Shown: positions 56,062 to 64,000 of the stretch, piece after piece | How positions within the stretch are numbered: the first letter of the stretch is position 1 | Layout: each line of letters opens with the position of its first letter | Assembly: GCF_040096055.1 (NCBI RefSeq) | Contig: NZ_JBBMFK010000013.1 | Location: 1 to 64,000, forward strand | Direction: 5' to 3' | DNA: 64,000 nt | DNA from: Pseudoflavonifractor intestinihominis | GTDB lineage: Bacteria; Bacillota; Clostridia; Oscillospirales; Oscillospiraceae | Program-made: the position numbers and the translations under genes | Notes under the pieces: model-generated | Database searches by the model: none | What the model was told of the DNA's origin: nothing | The model's input: only the letters and a program-made list of their open reading frames with translations

Positions 56062-56909
56062 AGATATTTCTCCAAACTTTTGACTGCACCCTCATCCGGC
56101 CGACAGGTCAGATAAAATACAGGCTGTTCGGTCAAAAGCGCCGAAAGGATTTGGGTGGCATTTTTAATTTCCTCTGTATCCCAGGTCCGATAGGAAACCC
56201 TGGGGAGCAGCGCACGAAACGCAGTCAATCCTCCCAGCGGTTCCACCGTATTCTCCGGCCCCTGGGCCAGCAATACCAGCGCTTTCAGAGGGGTACCTAC
56301 ATTTTTGCAGATACCGGATGTACCGCTGTAGCAGACACCATAGGCCCAAAAGGCTCCGTCCGGGCCGCGCCGGATCAGGGTTCGGTCGCCATTTATGACC
56401 TCAGCCCCCCTGTATTTCTCCCAGAGAGCGGCCTGGGTAGACTTTCCCATTCCACTGGGCCCAGAGAACAAAATCCCCTGGCCCTGATAAGCAACATATG
56501 CGGCATGGAGGACGAGTCCACCATATTCCAGCAGGATTCCGAACAGATCGGCCGACATCAGTACGTTCCGCGCGTACAGCATGTCTCGGAAGGCTTCCGA
56601 CCACAGCATTTCCGTCACATCGCCCTGCCTCCGCCACCAGCAAGCGGGCCGCAGGGGATCCCTGTGGCTGATCTTGTAATTATGAAAGCCGCAGAGTACG
56701 CCGTCCTCCCTCCACATTTTTTCCTCCGGCGTATCAAGCGGCGAGTGGCTCGGAGGAGTCGGCAACTGTTCTGCAAATCGGCATTGAATCTGATGGTCTG
56801 GTTTTCCACCCGGAACACGGAACCGCTCCAAAAGCGTATCCGTCCGGATGGACGCCTCTGCTGTCAGGGCAAAACGCACGCCGCCGAATTGATAATCCTG
56901 CCGGTACAA
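56049..56909 (-). CDS. HprK-like (PEPCK-fold) peptide kinase
   Basis: TTG 56909 is chosen, eight bases after AAGGAGG; an upstream ATG in frame has no signal. 286 residues. The Walker A GPSGMGKSTQAALWEKY (about residue 147) and the following region (ADLFGILLEYGGLVLHAAYV before it, INGDRTLIRRGPDGAFWAYG after it) match the HPr-kinase-related proteins of RiPP gene clusters. Family members in lasso clusters phosphorylate the C-terminal Ser of the precursor. Here it precedes the radical SAM gene and lies just after a terminator that separates it from the precursor. Confidence 0.83.
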   Translation of the reverse strand: MYRQDYQFGGVRFALTAEASIRTDTLLERFRVPGGKPDHQIQCRFAEQLPTPPSHSPLDTPEEKMWREDGVLCGFHNYKISHRDPLRPACWWRRQGDVTEMLWSEAFRDMLYARNVLMSADLFGILLEYGGLVLHAAYVAYQGQGILFSGPSGMGKSTQAALWEKYRGAEVINGDRTLIRRGPDGAFWAYGVCYSGTSGICKNVGTPLKALVLLAQGPENTVEPLGGLTAFRALLPRVSYRTWDTEEIKNATQILSALLTEQPVFYLTCRPDEGAVKSLEKYLWDR

Positions 56910-56930
56910 CAGGCCTGCCTCCTTTTCTAC

Positions 56931-56964
56931 AAAAAAGCCCCGCCCCATCGGGGCAGGGCTTTTT
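56931..56964. terminator. hairpin between precursor and maturation genes
   Basis: AAAAGCCC-T-GCCCC pairs with GGGGC-G-GGGCTTTT around GAT on the minus strand, with six T at the end (complement of 56931-56936). Partial termination here would make the precursor mRNA more abundant than the enzyme mRNA, a common RiPP arrangement. Confidence 0.88.
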
Positions 56965-56972
56965 GCGTGGTA

Positions 56973-57221
56973 TTACGATGTGAAGAGGATGGTCTTGCCG
57001 CTGGGGCCGTGGTAGCAGGGCTTATCATGCTTCTGCAATGTAACCAGGCCCTGAGCAACATCATTGCATGTACCATACCAGAAGAGCGTGGGAATACCGG
57101 GACCCGTAATCGTACAGCCGTACTCCTGGGACGTCACATGGAAGTAACAGCCCTTGGCGATGTCGCTGCACAGCTCGAAGCTCTCAAAGCCGATCTCGGG
57201 TTTACAATATCTCTTTTTCAT
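56973..57221 (-). CDS. putative RiPP precursor peptide, 82 aa, six Cys
   Basis: ATG 57221 with AAAGGGG at spacing 8, 16 bases after the GH20 stop codon. The N-terminus (MKKRYCKPEIGFESFELCSD, then IAKGC) follows the M-K-K-x-Y-x-K-P-E-x-x-x-E-S-F pattern of short Clostridial peptides that I associate with radical SAM genes. Cys at 6, 18, 25, 36, 52 and 69; the last residues are KTILFTS, so it ends in Ser82. Followed by a hairpin and then HprK-like, radical SAM and PqqD-like genes. Not similar to the known sactipeptide or SCIFF precursors. The leader/core boundary is not determined; about residue 24 is a guess. Confidence 0.75.
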   Translation of the reverse strand: MKKRYCKPEIGFESFELCSDIAKGCYFHVTSQEYGCTITGPGIPTLFWYGTCNDVAQGLVTLQKHDKPCYHGPSGKTILFTS

Positions 57222-57237
57222 ACTGCACACCCCTTTC

Positions 57238-60200
57238 TTAAGAACCGCTTACAAGCTTGAGGTTGGTCAGGGACAGGATTCCATCGCCCGAGGCGGTAAT
57301 GGTAATCTCATTGCCGGGTTTCACGCCATCCAGCAGGTAATACATCTCCACTGCGGAGGTAATCTCGTAATCTTGCCCCTCCACAGTGAAGGTCATTTCT
57401 TTGCCGGATACCAGCTTGGCGCCGATCTGGACGATGGAGCCGCCCTCAGGCACGGTAAAGGTGATCTGATCGTCGGCCTTCAGATAGACCTCGTTGTTGG
57501 GACCCACGTTGGCGTAGTCAGCAGCGCTGTTTGTAGACGCACCAAGCGTATCTACATAAACGCTGTTGCTCTGATCCCACGCTCCGTCATACAGAAGGAT
57601 GTTGCGGATCTCGCTGTAGGTCACATTACCCTCGTTATCCTGAGTGTAATTGGGATAATCGCCGATGGGCTTGTAGATACGGACGCCGTCCAGGACAAAG
57701 GTAGCAGAATCACTCTTCGCCCAGTCCCGGCCACTCAAATAGCCCGCCGTAACCGTAACGGTATAGTTGCCCAGCGCAAGTTCATCTACTTTCAGGACAG
57801 GCACCTGGTAGAGCGCGCCGCCGTTCGCATAGTAGCAGTCCACAAAGTAGTAATTATTGGTTTCTTCGCCCTCAACATGGACCGTGATGCAGCCGGAGGT
57901 GGCGTCGGTCATGCTGACCAGCTGGAAGCCGGTGCCGTGGAAGCTGAAGGTAGCCGTAGCGGTTTCGCCGCTTGTCAGCGTAACCTTGTGGGCGCTGCCG
58001 CCGCTGTAAGTAGTATCCGTGGCATAAGCAGCATCATGTCCGTAGACAGCCTTATCACCCAGCTTGCTGGTAGTCTGAGTGCGACCGGTAATGGTGGTAC
58101 CAACAGTCTCCCAGCCCTTGCCATACTCAATGGCTCCGAAGGTATCCTCGTAGTACACCGTGGAAGCGGGCACCACATACAGCACCCAGTCAATTGACTG
58201 CGCGCCAATTGTGACCTTCATCCGGAATGTTTCGCTGCCATTCATTATTTTGCTGGGCGTATAGATATAATTTCCACTGCCATCTTTCTTCAATGTACCA
58301 TAATTGCCAGTAACTCCACTTCCCGAATCGCCAACTGCGCTTATGCTGCTAGCATTTTTGTCGAAGAAAGTAGGACCAATTTTAACAGGCAGTCCAAAAT
58401 CAACAATTGCGGTAGCTGCATTTTTATCGGTACTGTAGTAGAGATACAGATCATCGCCATCGCTACTGACGGTAATCTTATTGGCAAACTCAAAAAATCC
58501 GCTGGTATATGCGGGATTCATATTAGGAACCTTTGCCAAGTCATCTGTACGATAATATACTGTTTCTTCTCGACCCAGAGCATTCGTGATTACACCAGGC
58601 GTAAGATTCCCATTGTTCAACGTCCAGCCTGTGAAGTCTGCCGCTTCCTCAACGCTTTCTCCTGCAGTTCGAGTAGCAATATCATAGGAATGGAATTCCT
58701 GCCCCGATGTTTCGTTAATATAGTGAACCGTCAGATTGCTATACTCCGGATTTACTTCCAGCACATAGCGAACCAGTTTCACATTATCTCTGCCATTGGA
58801 CTCGCCAAATGTCAGAGAAGGTACAATCGGGTCTGTCCCAGATTCGGATGTCCACACAACCTCCGCAGAGGCCTCATCATATTGAATGTCAATCTGCGAC
58901 AGCGTTCCAACGCTCCGATAATTTGTAGAGCTGGCAGTGAGCACCTCGATCCGTGACAATACATAATAGGGATCGCTCAGAGAAGCGCGAATCATGCCAA
59001 TAGTCCGGCCTTTTCCGGTATTATTATGGTAGAGCAGGGTCTTTTCATTTGCAAAATCATTGGGGTAGAAGCCGGAAGGATACTCTACCTGGAAATCAAG
59101 AAGCGCCCAATCTTCCTTTCCAATCAGGTAGAAGCCGTCCTGTCGGGCTCCGTAATCCACGACCTGTGTCTCAAGCTCCGTCGTGACATCCGTTACCTGA
59201 AGGTAATAGGCGACTAACTGATCGTTATCCTTTATATCGACCCACTGACCATCTGCATTTTGATACTGCCATCCGCCATTGCGGTAGCGCACTGCTGTCA
59301 TCGTGTGCGTATCATCGGCCATCGTTTTGTCCGAACCATCACACGTACACTGAATATCGCCAAAGATTCCCTTGTGAGTCTGACCGCTGCCGCCTGCGCC
59401 GGTTCCCGCATGTGTAGCTCTGGCGGAACTGTTGTAATCAATCTCCACTACTTTCCAAAAAGCGTATTCAACATCGCCATCTGCGATGCGTGCCGGAATA
59501 TCAGAAAATTGATATCCTTCCTCGGTTGCCGCCGCTTGCGCCTCAATCGCAATCGTATTCGCACCATTATAATTCAGTCGTCTATTTGTAATAAACAGCT
59601 CAATTGTAAGCGGTGACACCCCACTCAGGTCCTCCTCAGTGACCACAACCTTGATAACATAGTCATTGACTGTTACCAGAGTCTCACCAACTTGCAGGCC
59701 GCTAACGGTAATCTCCGTAGTCCCCTCCACAGGCTGCTGTGCAATCTCATAGGCAGCGCCGTAACTGCTGGTACTTTCCGCTGTGCTCCAATTATTACCG
59801 CCGGATAAGTAGTAGGTCTTTTCTACCCGATCAAACCATTCCCACTCTGTCTTAGTGTAGTAGAATCCCTTAGTGGAATCATAGCTCCAGCTGTAAGGAG
59901 TTCTGCTGAGAGATGCCCTCTCTGTTAAGTATTGACCGGTAGCAGGATCATAAATCGTATAAGAACTTCCGCTCTTACTGATTTTCCACTGGGTAGCTTC
60001 TGTCACATTAGTGGTGTTTCTCACCGCATAATTATAATACCTAGAGTAAACTTCCAGATAATTGCCGTTACCATCACTGATAAAGTAAGTCCCATCGGGT
60101 GCTGTGACCTTATTGCCGCATATAATGCCGCCCTGACCAGGGGTGTACTTACCAACTGTCACAGCCGCAATATTGCCATTCTGTACGTCTGCTTTAGCAT

Positions 60201-62067
60201 TGGAATAATCGCCAGAAATCGTGATACTTTTTTTGCTATTAACTGCTACCGAAACTGTCTGATCCGGCTCAGCCATAACCGCCACACCCACTGTGGAGAA
60301 ATGGGGCGCAGTAAAGGTGTAGACGCCATCATTCAAACTGCCATCGTCGGCATACTCCACCTTACCGTCGGAGGAGAGCACAAAGCCCCTCAGCTGGACG
60401 TCAGAATAGATCCAATCCTCAGGCAGAGGGATGGAGACCTGGGCGCTCTGGGTATAATTTCCGTTATTCAGACTGATGTCATAGGCAACATAGGTGCTGT
60501 CCGCCAGCGCCGGAATCGCCTTCTCATGCTTCACCGCACTGATGCTGGTCACTCCGGAGGCAGAAACAGTGATATTGGTTACATTGTCCGTTACCGAAGC
60601 AGCCGGTACATTAATAGTACCGTTGGCATTGAAGCCGCCGGGAGTCACGGAGGTATCAACCGTGTCCGCAGTCACAATCTGGTCCTGCATACGGGCCGCC
60701 ATAATGCGCAGAGGCACACGAACCTTCTCTGCTACCTTCTGCTCAGTCTCATCATTGGGATAATCGCTCCAGATGCAGAACATGGAGCCCACCGGATCGG
60801 AGATATTGCTCCCTCCAGCAAATGTGTTGTTATCAAAATCATATCGGTATGTATCGCTGCTGTCCCAACTGTCTTCTTTCCCCAGGACGTAATAATAATC
60901 GCCGTGGGTGTTGATGAGCTGATAGCCCCGCTTCTCTAGCGTAGATGCCTCTGCCAAATCATAGGCGTACTCATTCCACCCAGAGGACCAGTAACAGACC
61001 TGGATATCAGTGCTGGGCGCGTAGTCAGTATTATCCTTATAGCAGAAGCTGTCGTTGAAGGCCCGGGGGGTCATGCCAGCTTTTTCTATAATAACTGCCA
61101 GATCGTTGATGTACTCGATCAGCTTGCTATAAACCTCTGGTTGATTGTAATAAATATAGTTCAGTCCCATGACAGGACTATATTCCGTACCGAGATCATT
61201 GGCAAACTCATCGGCGCCGATGTTGAAGGTCTTGCAGCCCTGCTTTGCAAACCACTCGGCGTAAGCGCTCACCACACCCTCAGCAAAGCGCACCGCCTCG
61301 TCGTTTTCAAGATCGATAGTGCTCTCGCTGATCCGATTCTGATTATCAGTCCAGCGATACTCCTGGAAAGCGTTCAGAATGGCGCCCATGTGGCCGGGGC
61401 TGTTCAGCAGCGGGACGATCTCAATATTCTTACTCTGGGCATAGTCAATGATCTCCGCCATTTGATCTGCGGTGATATATTCCTGGCTCAGAGCCTTGGT
61501 AAGATCCACGGTCTTGCTGTTATAGACCTGAACTTCCTTGTACTGGGGCTCAGGCTCCGCCTCGCTGCTCCCGGCGGGCTCGGAAGTCTGGGCAGCATCC
61601 GCCTCGCCAGTGCCCTCTTCGGGCTGGGCGGCGTCAGAAGCCTGAGGCAGAGCGGAGTCCGTCACGTCGGTGTCGCCGGCCGCAGCCGCGTCCGTCTCAG
61701 GAGACTGCGTCTCCTCAGCTTCCACTTCCATCAGGACGGTCTCATAGCCGCCCACTTCGATCTGCATCTGATCATAAGGCAGAGAGAACCGGAAGCCCTC
61801 ATTATTAGAGAAGTCCAGCTCCAGTTGCGTATATCCCAGGGCAGAAATCTCGTTGATGAGTGCCTTGATCCACTCGGGGCTGAAGTACTTCCGGCCCATG
61901 TCCAGGTGGACGATACGGTCAAAAGTACTTTCCGTGGTCGTGCTGGCCGAAGCAGCAGCTGAATCTCCAGCCGAAGCGTTGACCATGGGCGCCATGCCGA
62001 AGATCATCGCCAGGCTGAGGACCAGAGCAACCGCTTTGGCTGCGCCCTTACGCACTGCTTTCTTCAT
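57238..62067 (-). CDS. large secreted GH20 glycosidase (beta-hexosaminidase/lacto-N-biosidase type)
   Basis: ATG 62067 (GGGAGGAG at spacing 8), 1609 residues. Signal peptide with cleavage near VNASA (about residue 32). The GH20 barrel spans about residues 50-420: HLDMGRKYFSPEWIKALINE, IEIVPLLNSPGHMGAIL, FNIGADEFAND (catalytic Asp-Glu about 284-285), CYWSSGWNEYAYDL. It differs from canonical enzymes by an acidic Ala/Glu/Ser-rich insert (about 115-190). C-terminal beta-rich modules (FIVAR/CBM-like and Ig-like) fill the rest; no LPxTG or SLH anchor at the end. Likely releases N-acetylhexosamine or lacto-N-biose from host glycans. Confidence 0.85.
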   Translation of the reverse strand: MKKAVRKGAAKAVALVLSLAMIFGMAPMVNASAGDSAAASASTTTESTFDRIVHLDMGRKYFSPEWIKALINEISALGYTQLELDFSNNEGFRFSLPYDQMQIEVGGYETVLMEVEAEETQSPETDAAAAGDTDVTDSALPQASDAAQPEEGTGEADAAQTSEPAGSSEAEPEPQYKEVQVYNSKTVDLTKALSQEYITADQMAEIIDYAQSKNIEIVPLLNSPGHMGAILNAFQEYRWTDNQNRISESTIDLENDEAVRFAEGVVSAYAEWFAKQGCKTFNIGADEFANDLGTEYSPVMGLNYIYYNQPEVYSKLIEYINDLAVIIEKAGMTPRAFNDSFCYKDNTDYAPSTDIQVCYWSSGWNEYAYDLAEASTLEKRGYQLINTHGDYYYVLGKEDSWDSSDTYRYDFDNNTFAGGSNISDPVGSMFCIWSDYPNDETEQKVAEKVRVPLRIMAARMQDQIVTADTVDTSVTPGGFNANGTINVPAASVTDNVTNITVSASGVTSISAVKHEKAIPALADSTYVAYDISLNNGNYTQSAQVSIPLPEDWIYSDVQLRGFVLSSDGKVEYADDGSLNDGVYTFTAPHFSTVGVAVMAEPDQTVSVAVNSKKSITISGDYSNAKADVQNGNIAAVTVGKYTPGQGGIICGNKVTAPDGTYFISDGNGNYLEVYSRYYNYAVRNTTNVTEATQWKISKSGSSYTIYDPATGQYLTERASLSRTPYSWSYDSTKGFYYTKTEWEWFDRVEKTYYLSGGNNWSTAESTSSYGAAYEIAQQPVEGTTEITVSGLQVGETLVTVNDYVIKVVVTEEDLSGVSPLTIELFITNRRLNYNGANTIAIEAQAAATEEGYQFSDIPARIADGDVEYAFWKVVEIDYNSSARATHAGTGAGGSGQTHKGIFGDIQCTCDGSDKTMADDTHTMTAVRYRNGGWQYQNADGQWVDIKDNDQLVAYYLQVTDVTTELETQVVDYGARQDGFYLIGKEDWALLDFQVEYPSGFYPNDFANEKTLLYHNNTGKGRTIGMIRASLSDPYYVLSRIEVLTASSTNYRSVGTLSQIDIQYDEASAEVVWTSESGTDPIVPSLTFGESNGRDNVKLVRYVLEVNPEYSNLTVHYINETSGQEFHSYDIATRTAGESVEEAADFTGWTLNNGNLTPGVITNALGREETVYYRTDDLAKVPNMNPAYTSGFFEFANKITVSSDGDDLYLYYSTDKNAATAIVDFGLPVKIGPTFFDKNASSISAVGDSGSGVTGNYGTLKKDGSGNYIYTPSKIMNGSETFRMKVTIGAQSIDWVLYVVPASTVYYEDTFGAIEYGKGWETVGTTITGRTQTTSKLGDKAVYGHDAAYATDTTYSGGSAHKVTLTSGETATATFSFHGTGFQLVSMTDATSGCITVHVEGEETNNYYFVDCYYANGGALYQVPVLKVDELALGNYTVTVTAGYLSGRDWAKSDSATFVLDGVRIYKPIGDYPNYTQDNEGNVTYSEIRNILLYDGAWDQSNSVYVDTLGASTNSAADYANVGPNNEVYLKADDQITFTVPEGGSIVQIGAKLVSGKEMTFTVEGQDYEITSAVEMYYLLDGVKPGNEITITASGDGILSLTNLKLVSGS

Positions 62068-62199
62068 AATTTTTCTCCTCCCTTGCAAAACAGTTGCCCC
62101 GCAAGGCCGGCTTCCGGCGTCACCGTCGATACAGGGGTCTGGCTGCAAACCATCAGGCACGTTCCGACGCTTCCGCCGAAAACACACCTATTTTTGGCT

Positions 62200-62228
62200 A
62201 GTATAGCATAGGCGGCCGCTAAATTCAA
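62200..62228 (-). promoter_or_regulatory. promoter of the GH20 gene
   Basis: Minus strand TTGAAT, 17-base spacer, TATACT. Confidence 0.85.
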
Positions 62229-62390
62229 GAATCTTCCTTTATTCTTTCGGATATTTTTTAACAAGTGGTCCCCCTTTTTTATTTATTCACCCGCATTTTT
62301 GCAATGTTTCGCGCATATGTAACCAAAAAGCGTCATATATCACTCACAAACTAATTTTGGAATTTTCCCCTTCCTGTGGGTGATTTTTTA

Positions 62391-62419
62391 TTGCCGTTTC
62401 CTTTTAACTATGCTATAAT
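62391..62419 (+). promoter_or_regulatory. promoter of the vWA-protein gene
   Basis: TTGCCG (62391-62396), 17-base spacer, TATAAT (62414-62419). Confidence 0.8.
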
Positions 62420-62505
62420 TTGTCGTGTGTTATAGCATGAGGCGCGCAGATTCTCCGGCTGTCTGTCGCGCTGTTTTATGCAAATTGCAAACGGAGGTAT
62501 GACCT

Positions 62506-64000
62506 ATGCGTATGCGCAAATTCCTGGCCGCGGCGCTGGCTGTCGTCATGCTGATCGGCATGCTCCCCGCCGCCTCTGCCACGGTAACCAACCCGCCTGC
62601 CAACACCGAGAACGGCATCACCCTGGGCAAGCAGGCCAGCGAGCTGGCCGGCAGCGACACCACCATCACCCTGGATGTGGTGGCCAACACCAACGCCAAC
62701 CCCATCGCCATCCAGTTCGTGCTGGACGCCACCCAGAGCCTCTTCCTCAGCGAGGATAACAAGACCTACGTGGAGAACTGGGCCAACGCCCTCAAGTTCA
62801 TGGCCGACAAGAACATCTACGCCGGCCTGACCATCTTCACCACCACCGCCCAGACCGTGGTGGAGCCCCAGCTGCTGACCAGCAGCTCCGAGGCCGCCCT
62901 CTCCGGCGTGGAGGATGAGTGTGCCGCCTTTGTTCTGGCCTCTGACCACGGCACCAACGTCCAGGCCGGTATCCGGGAGGGCCTGAGCGCCCTCAACAGC
63001 CTGTCCACCGACACCGTGGCCGCTGACAAGCGCTATCTGGTGCTCATCACCGACGGCGGCAGCTTCTACTGGCTGGACGACAACGGCAGCGCTGTGAACA
63101 ACTCCTACTACAAGGCCGACGGCACCACCGCCACCATGGCCAACAGCGACGCCGCCGAGGGCGGCTACCAGGCCCTGACCGACCTGGACGACCTGCTGGC
63201 CCTGAACCTGTCCGCCGCCCCCAAGACCTACGGCAGCGCCTCCGCCAGCGAGCCTCTGCCCGCCGCTGTCCAGGCCGTCAAGGACGACGCCAACGCCTAC
63301 ACCAACTTCGAGACCGGCGTCTACTTCGCCGCCAAGGAGCTAGACAAGGTGGCGGAGGCCGGCGTGAAACTGGTCACCGTGGGCTATCCTTATTATGAGG
63401 ACGACGCCAATGTCAGCGCCCTGTCCACGCTGGCCGCTCAGTTCATCGATTACGCCCAGAGCAAGAGCGTGACCGGCGGCGCCTTTGACGCCACCCTGGA
63501 CAACACCGCCTCCCAGCTGGACAACATCATCAGCGCCATGTACGGCCAGTCCGCCAACGTGGCGGTCCCCGCCGGCAGCGTCATCACCGACGTGCTGGGC
63601 TACAGCTCCTCCGACGGCTACAACTTCGATCTGGCCACCGACAAGGCCATCCGTGTCAGCCTGACCAACGCCAACGGCACCAACGAGGGCGGTCTGTACT
63701 GGGAGAGCCAGACCCTGGGCGACAAGGACAGCCTGGTCTTCCACACCGACGACGGCGCCGAGTTCCTCACGCTCAATTACACCAAGGCCTCTGACGGCAC
63801 CGAGCAGTTCACCCTCACCCTGCACCAGGACCTGCTCCGCGGCCAGAAGCTGTCCATCACCTACTCCGCCAGACTGGTGGGCCACATGGGCTTTGCCGGC
63901 ACCTACATCGCCTACCCCAACGTGGAGGCTTATCTGACCCCCAAGGACAGTGAGTCCAAGCTGTACTTCCCCCGTCCCTCTGTGACCTACACCGTCATCG
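62506..64000 (+). CDS. secreted von Willebrand factor A-domain protein (3' end outside window)
   Basis: ATG 62506 with GGAGGT nine bases upstream; open to the window end (498 codons). Signal peptide MRMRKFLAAALAVVMLIGML cut near PAASA. The vWA domain begins at PIAIQFVLDATQSLFL: the D-x-T-x-S is the metal-ion-dependent adhesion site. YLVLITDGGSFYW supplies the second metal motif, and VGYPYYEDDANVSALSTLAA lies in the later part. A beta-rich, acidic C-terminal region follows, probably a pilin-like or adhesin scaffold. An LPxTG or SLH anchor may lie beyond the edge. Divergent from the GH20 gene. Confidence 0.85.
   Translation, partial: MRMRKFLAAALAVVMLIGMLPAASATVTNPPANTENGITLGKQASELAGSDTTITLDVVANTNANPIAIQFVLDATQSLFLSEDNKTYVENWANALKFMADKNIYAGLTIFTTTAQTVVEPQLLTSSSEAALSGVEDECAAFVLASDHGTNVQAGIREGLSALNSLSTDTVAADKRYLVLITDGGSFYWLDDNGSAVNNSYYKADGTTATMANSDAAEGGYQALTDLDDLLALNLSAAPKTYGSASASEPLPAAVQAVKDDANAYTNFETGVYFAAKELDKVAEAGVKLVTVGYPYYEDDANVSALSTLAAQFIDYAQSKSVTGGAFDATLDNTASQLDNIISAMYGQSANVAVPAGSVITDVLGYSSSDGYNFDLATDKAIRVSLTNANGTNEGGLYWESQTLGDKDSLVFHTDDGAEFLTLNYTKASDGTEQFTLTLHQDLLRGQKLSITYSARLVGHMGFAGTYIAYPNVEAYLTPKDSESKLYFPRPSVTYTVI

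Larger units (their letters stand above)
62068..62505. other. divergent intergenic region
   Basis: 438 bases with promoters for both flanking surface-protein genes (62200-62228 minus, 62391-62419 plus). The leader of the GH20 gene is about 130 bases and G/C-rich with some stem potential, but no riboswitch family was recognised. Confidence 0.6.

Noticed and set aside
62068..62200. Cyclic-di-GMP or cobalamin riboswitch in the GH20 leader
   Set aside because: The leader has GC-rich stems, but the conserved core sequences of these classes are absent.

Overview
This window looks like a gut Clostridia chromosome, probably Oscillospiraceae or Ruminococcaceae (Flavonifractor, Oscillibacter or Pseudoflavonifractor type). 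Supporting signs are the GC-rich housekeeping genes, TTGACA/TATAAT promoters, strong AGGAGG ribosome binding sites, a CIRCE operator, S-layer homology (SLH) proteins and a Wzz/BY-kinase polysaccharide locus. The genus is an inference from gene content and codon style only.

Bases 1 to about 35.9 kb are accessory DNA of lower GC and are a mosaic of mobile-element parts. From left to right it holds: a replication-initiator-like gene (DUF6017) broken by a rearrangement that joins it tail to tail to a broken WYL-type regulator; an SLH surface protein followed upstream by a membrane/lipoprotein/MscS operon; a 12-TM LuxR-type regulator; a truncated agr-like LytTR/sensor pair beside a small serine recombinase; and a run of small mobile-element genes. 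Next come a toxin-antitoxin-like pair (DUF3990 ADP-ribosyltransferase-fold protein with an XRE partner) divergent from a NYN nuclease, and a ParM/ParR partition system with a candidate centromere of seven tandem repeats. An XRE/ImmA immunity switch follows with helically phased operator boxes. The element ends with a long plus-strand DNA-metabolism operon (YqaJ exonuclease, single-strand-annealing-like protein, RecD2 helicase, CHC2 primase) and a small Xis-like gene. It stops at the 3' end of rpsI, a plausible integration target. No integrase is visible.

From 35.96 kb onward the sequence is GC-rich core chromosome: rpsI-rplM with its promoter and leader hairpin, a TtcA-family tRNA thiolase, a P-loop kinase, glycerol dehydrogenase, a DUF815 AAA ATPase, and htpG under a perfect CIRCE element. 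Then comes an exopolysaccharide operon on the minus strand (CapD-like dehydratase, a secreted coiled-coil protein, CpsB-type phosphatase, an Ig-like membrane protein and two tandem Wzz-BY-kinases).

Directly upstream of that operon is the most novel-looking locus. A Cys-rich 82-residue putative RiPP precursor is followed by a terminator hairpin, an HprK-like kinase, a radical SAM/SPASM enzyme, a PqqD-like chaperone, a metallophosphoesterase, a NTP_transf_5 protein and an S24/S26 peptidase. The precursor gene starts 16 bases after a 1609-residue surface GH20 glycosidase. No lasso cyclase, LanM or transporter is present, so the peptide would not belong to a textbook class. A truncated secreted von Willebrand A protein runs off the right edge.
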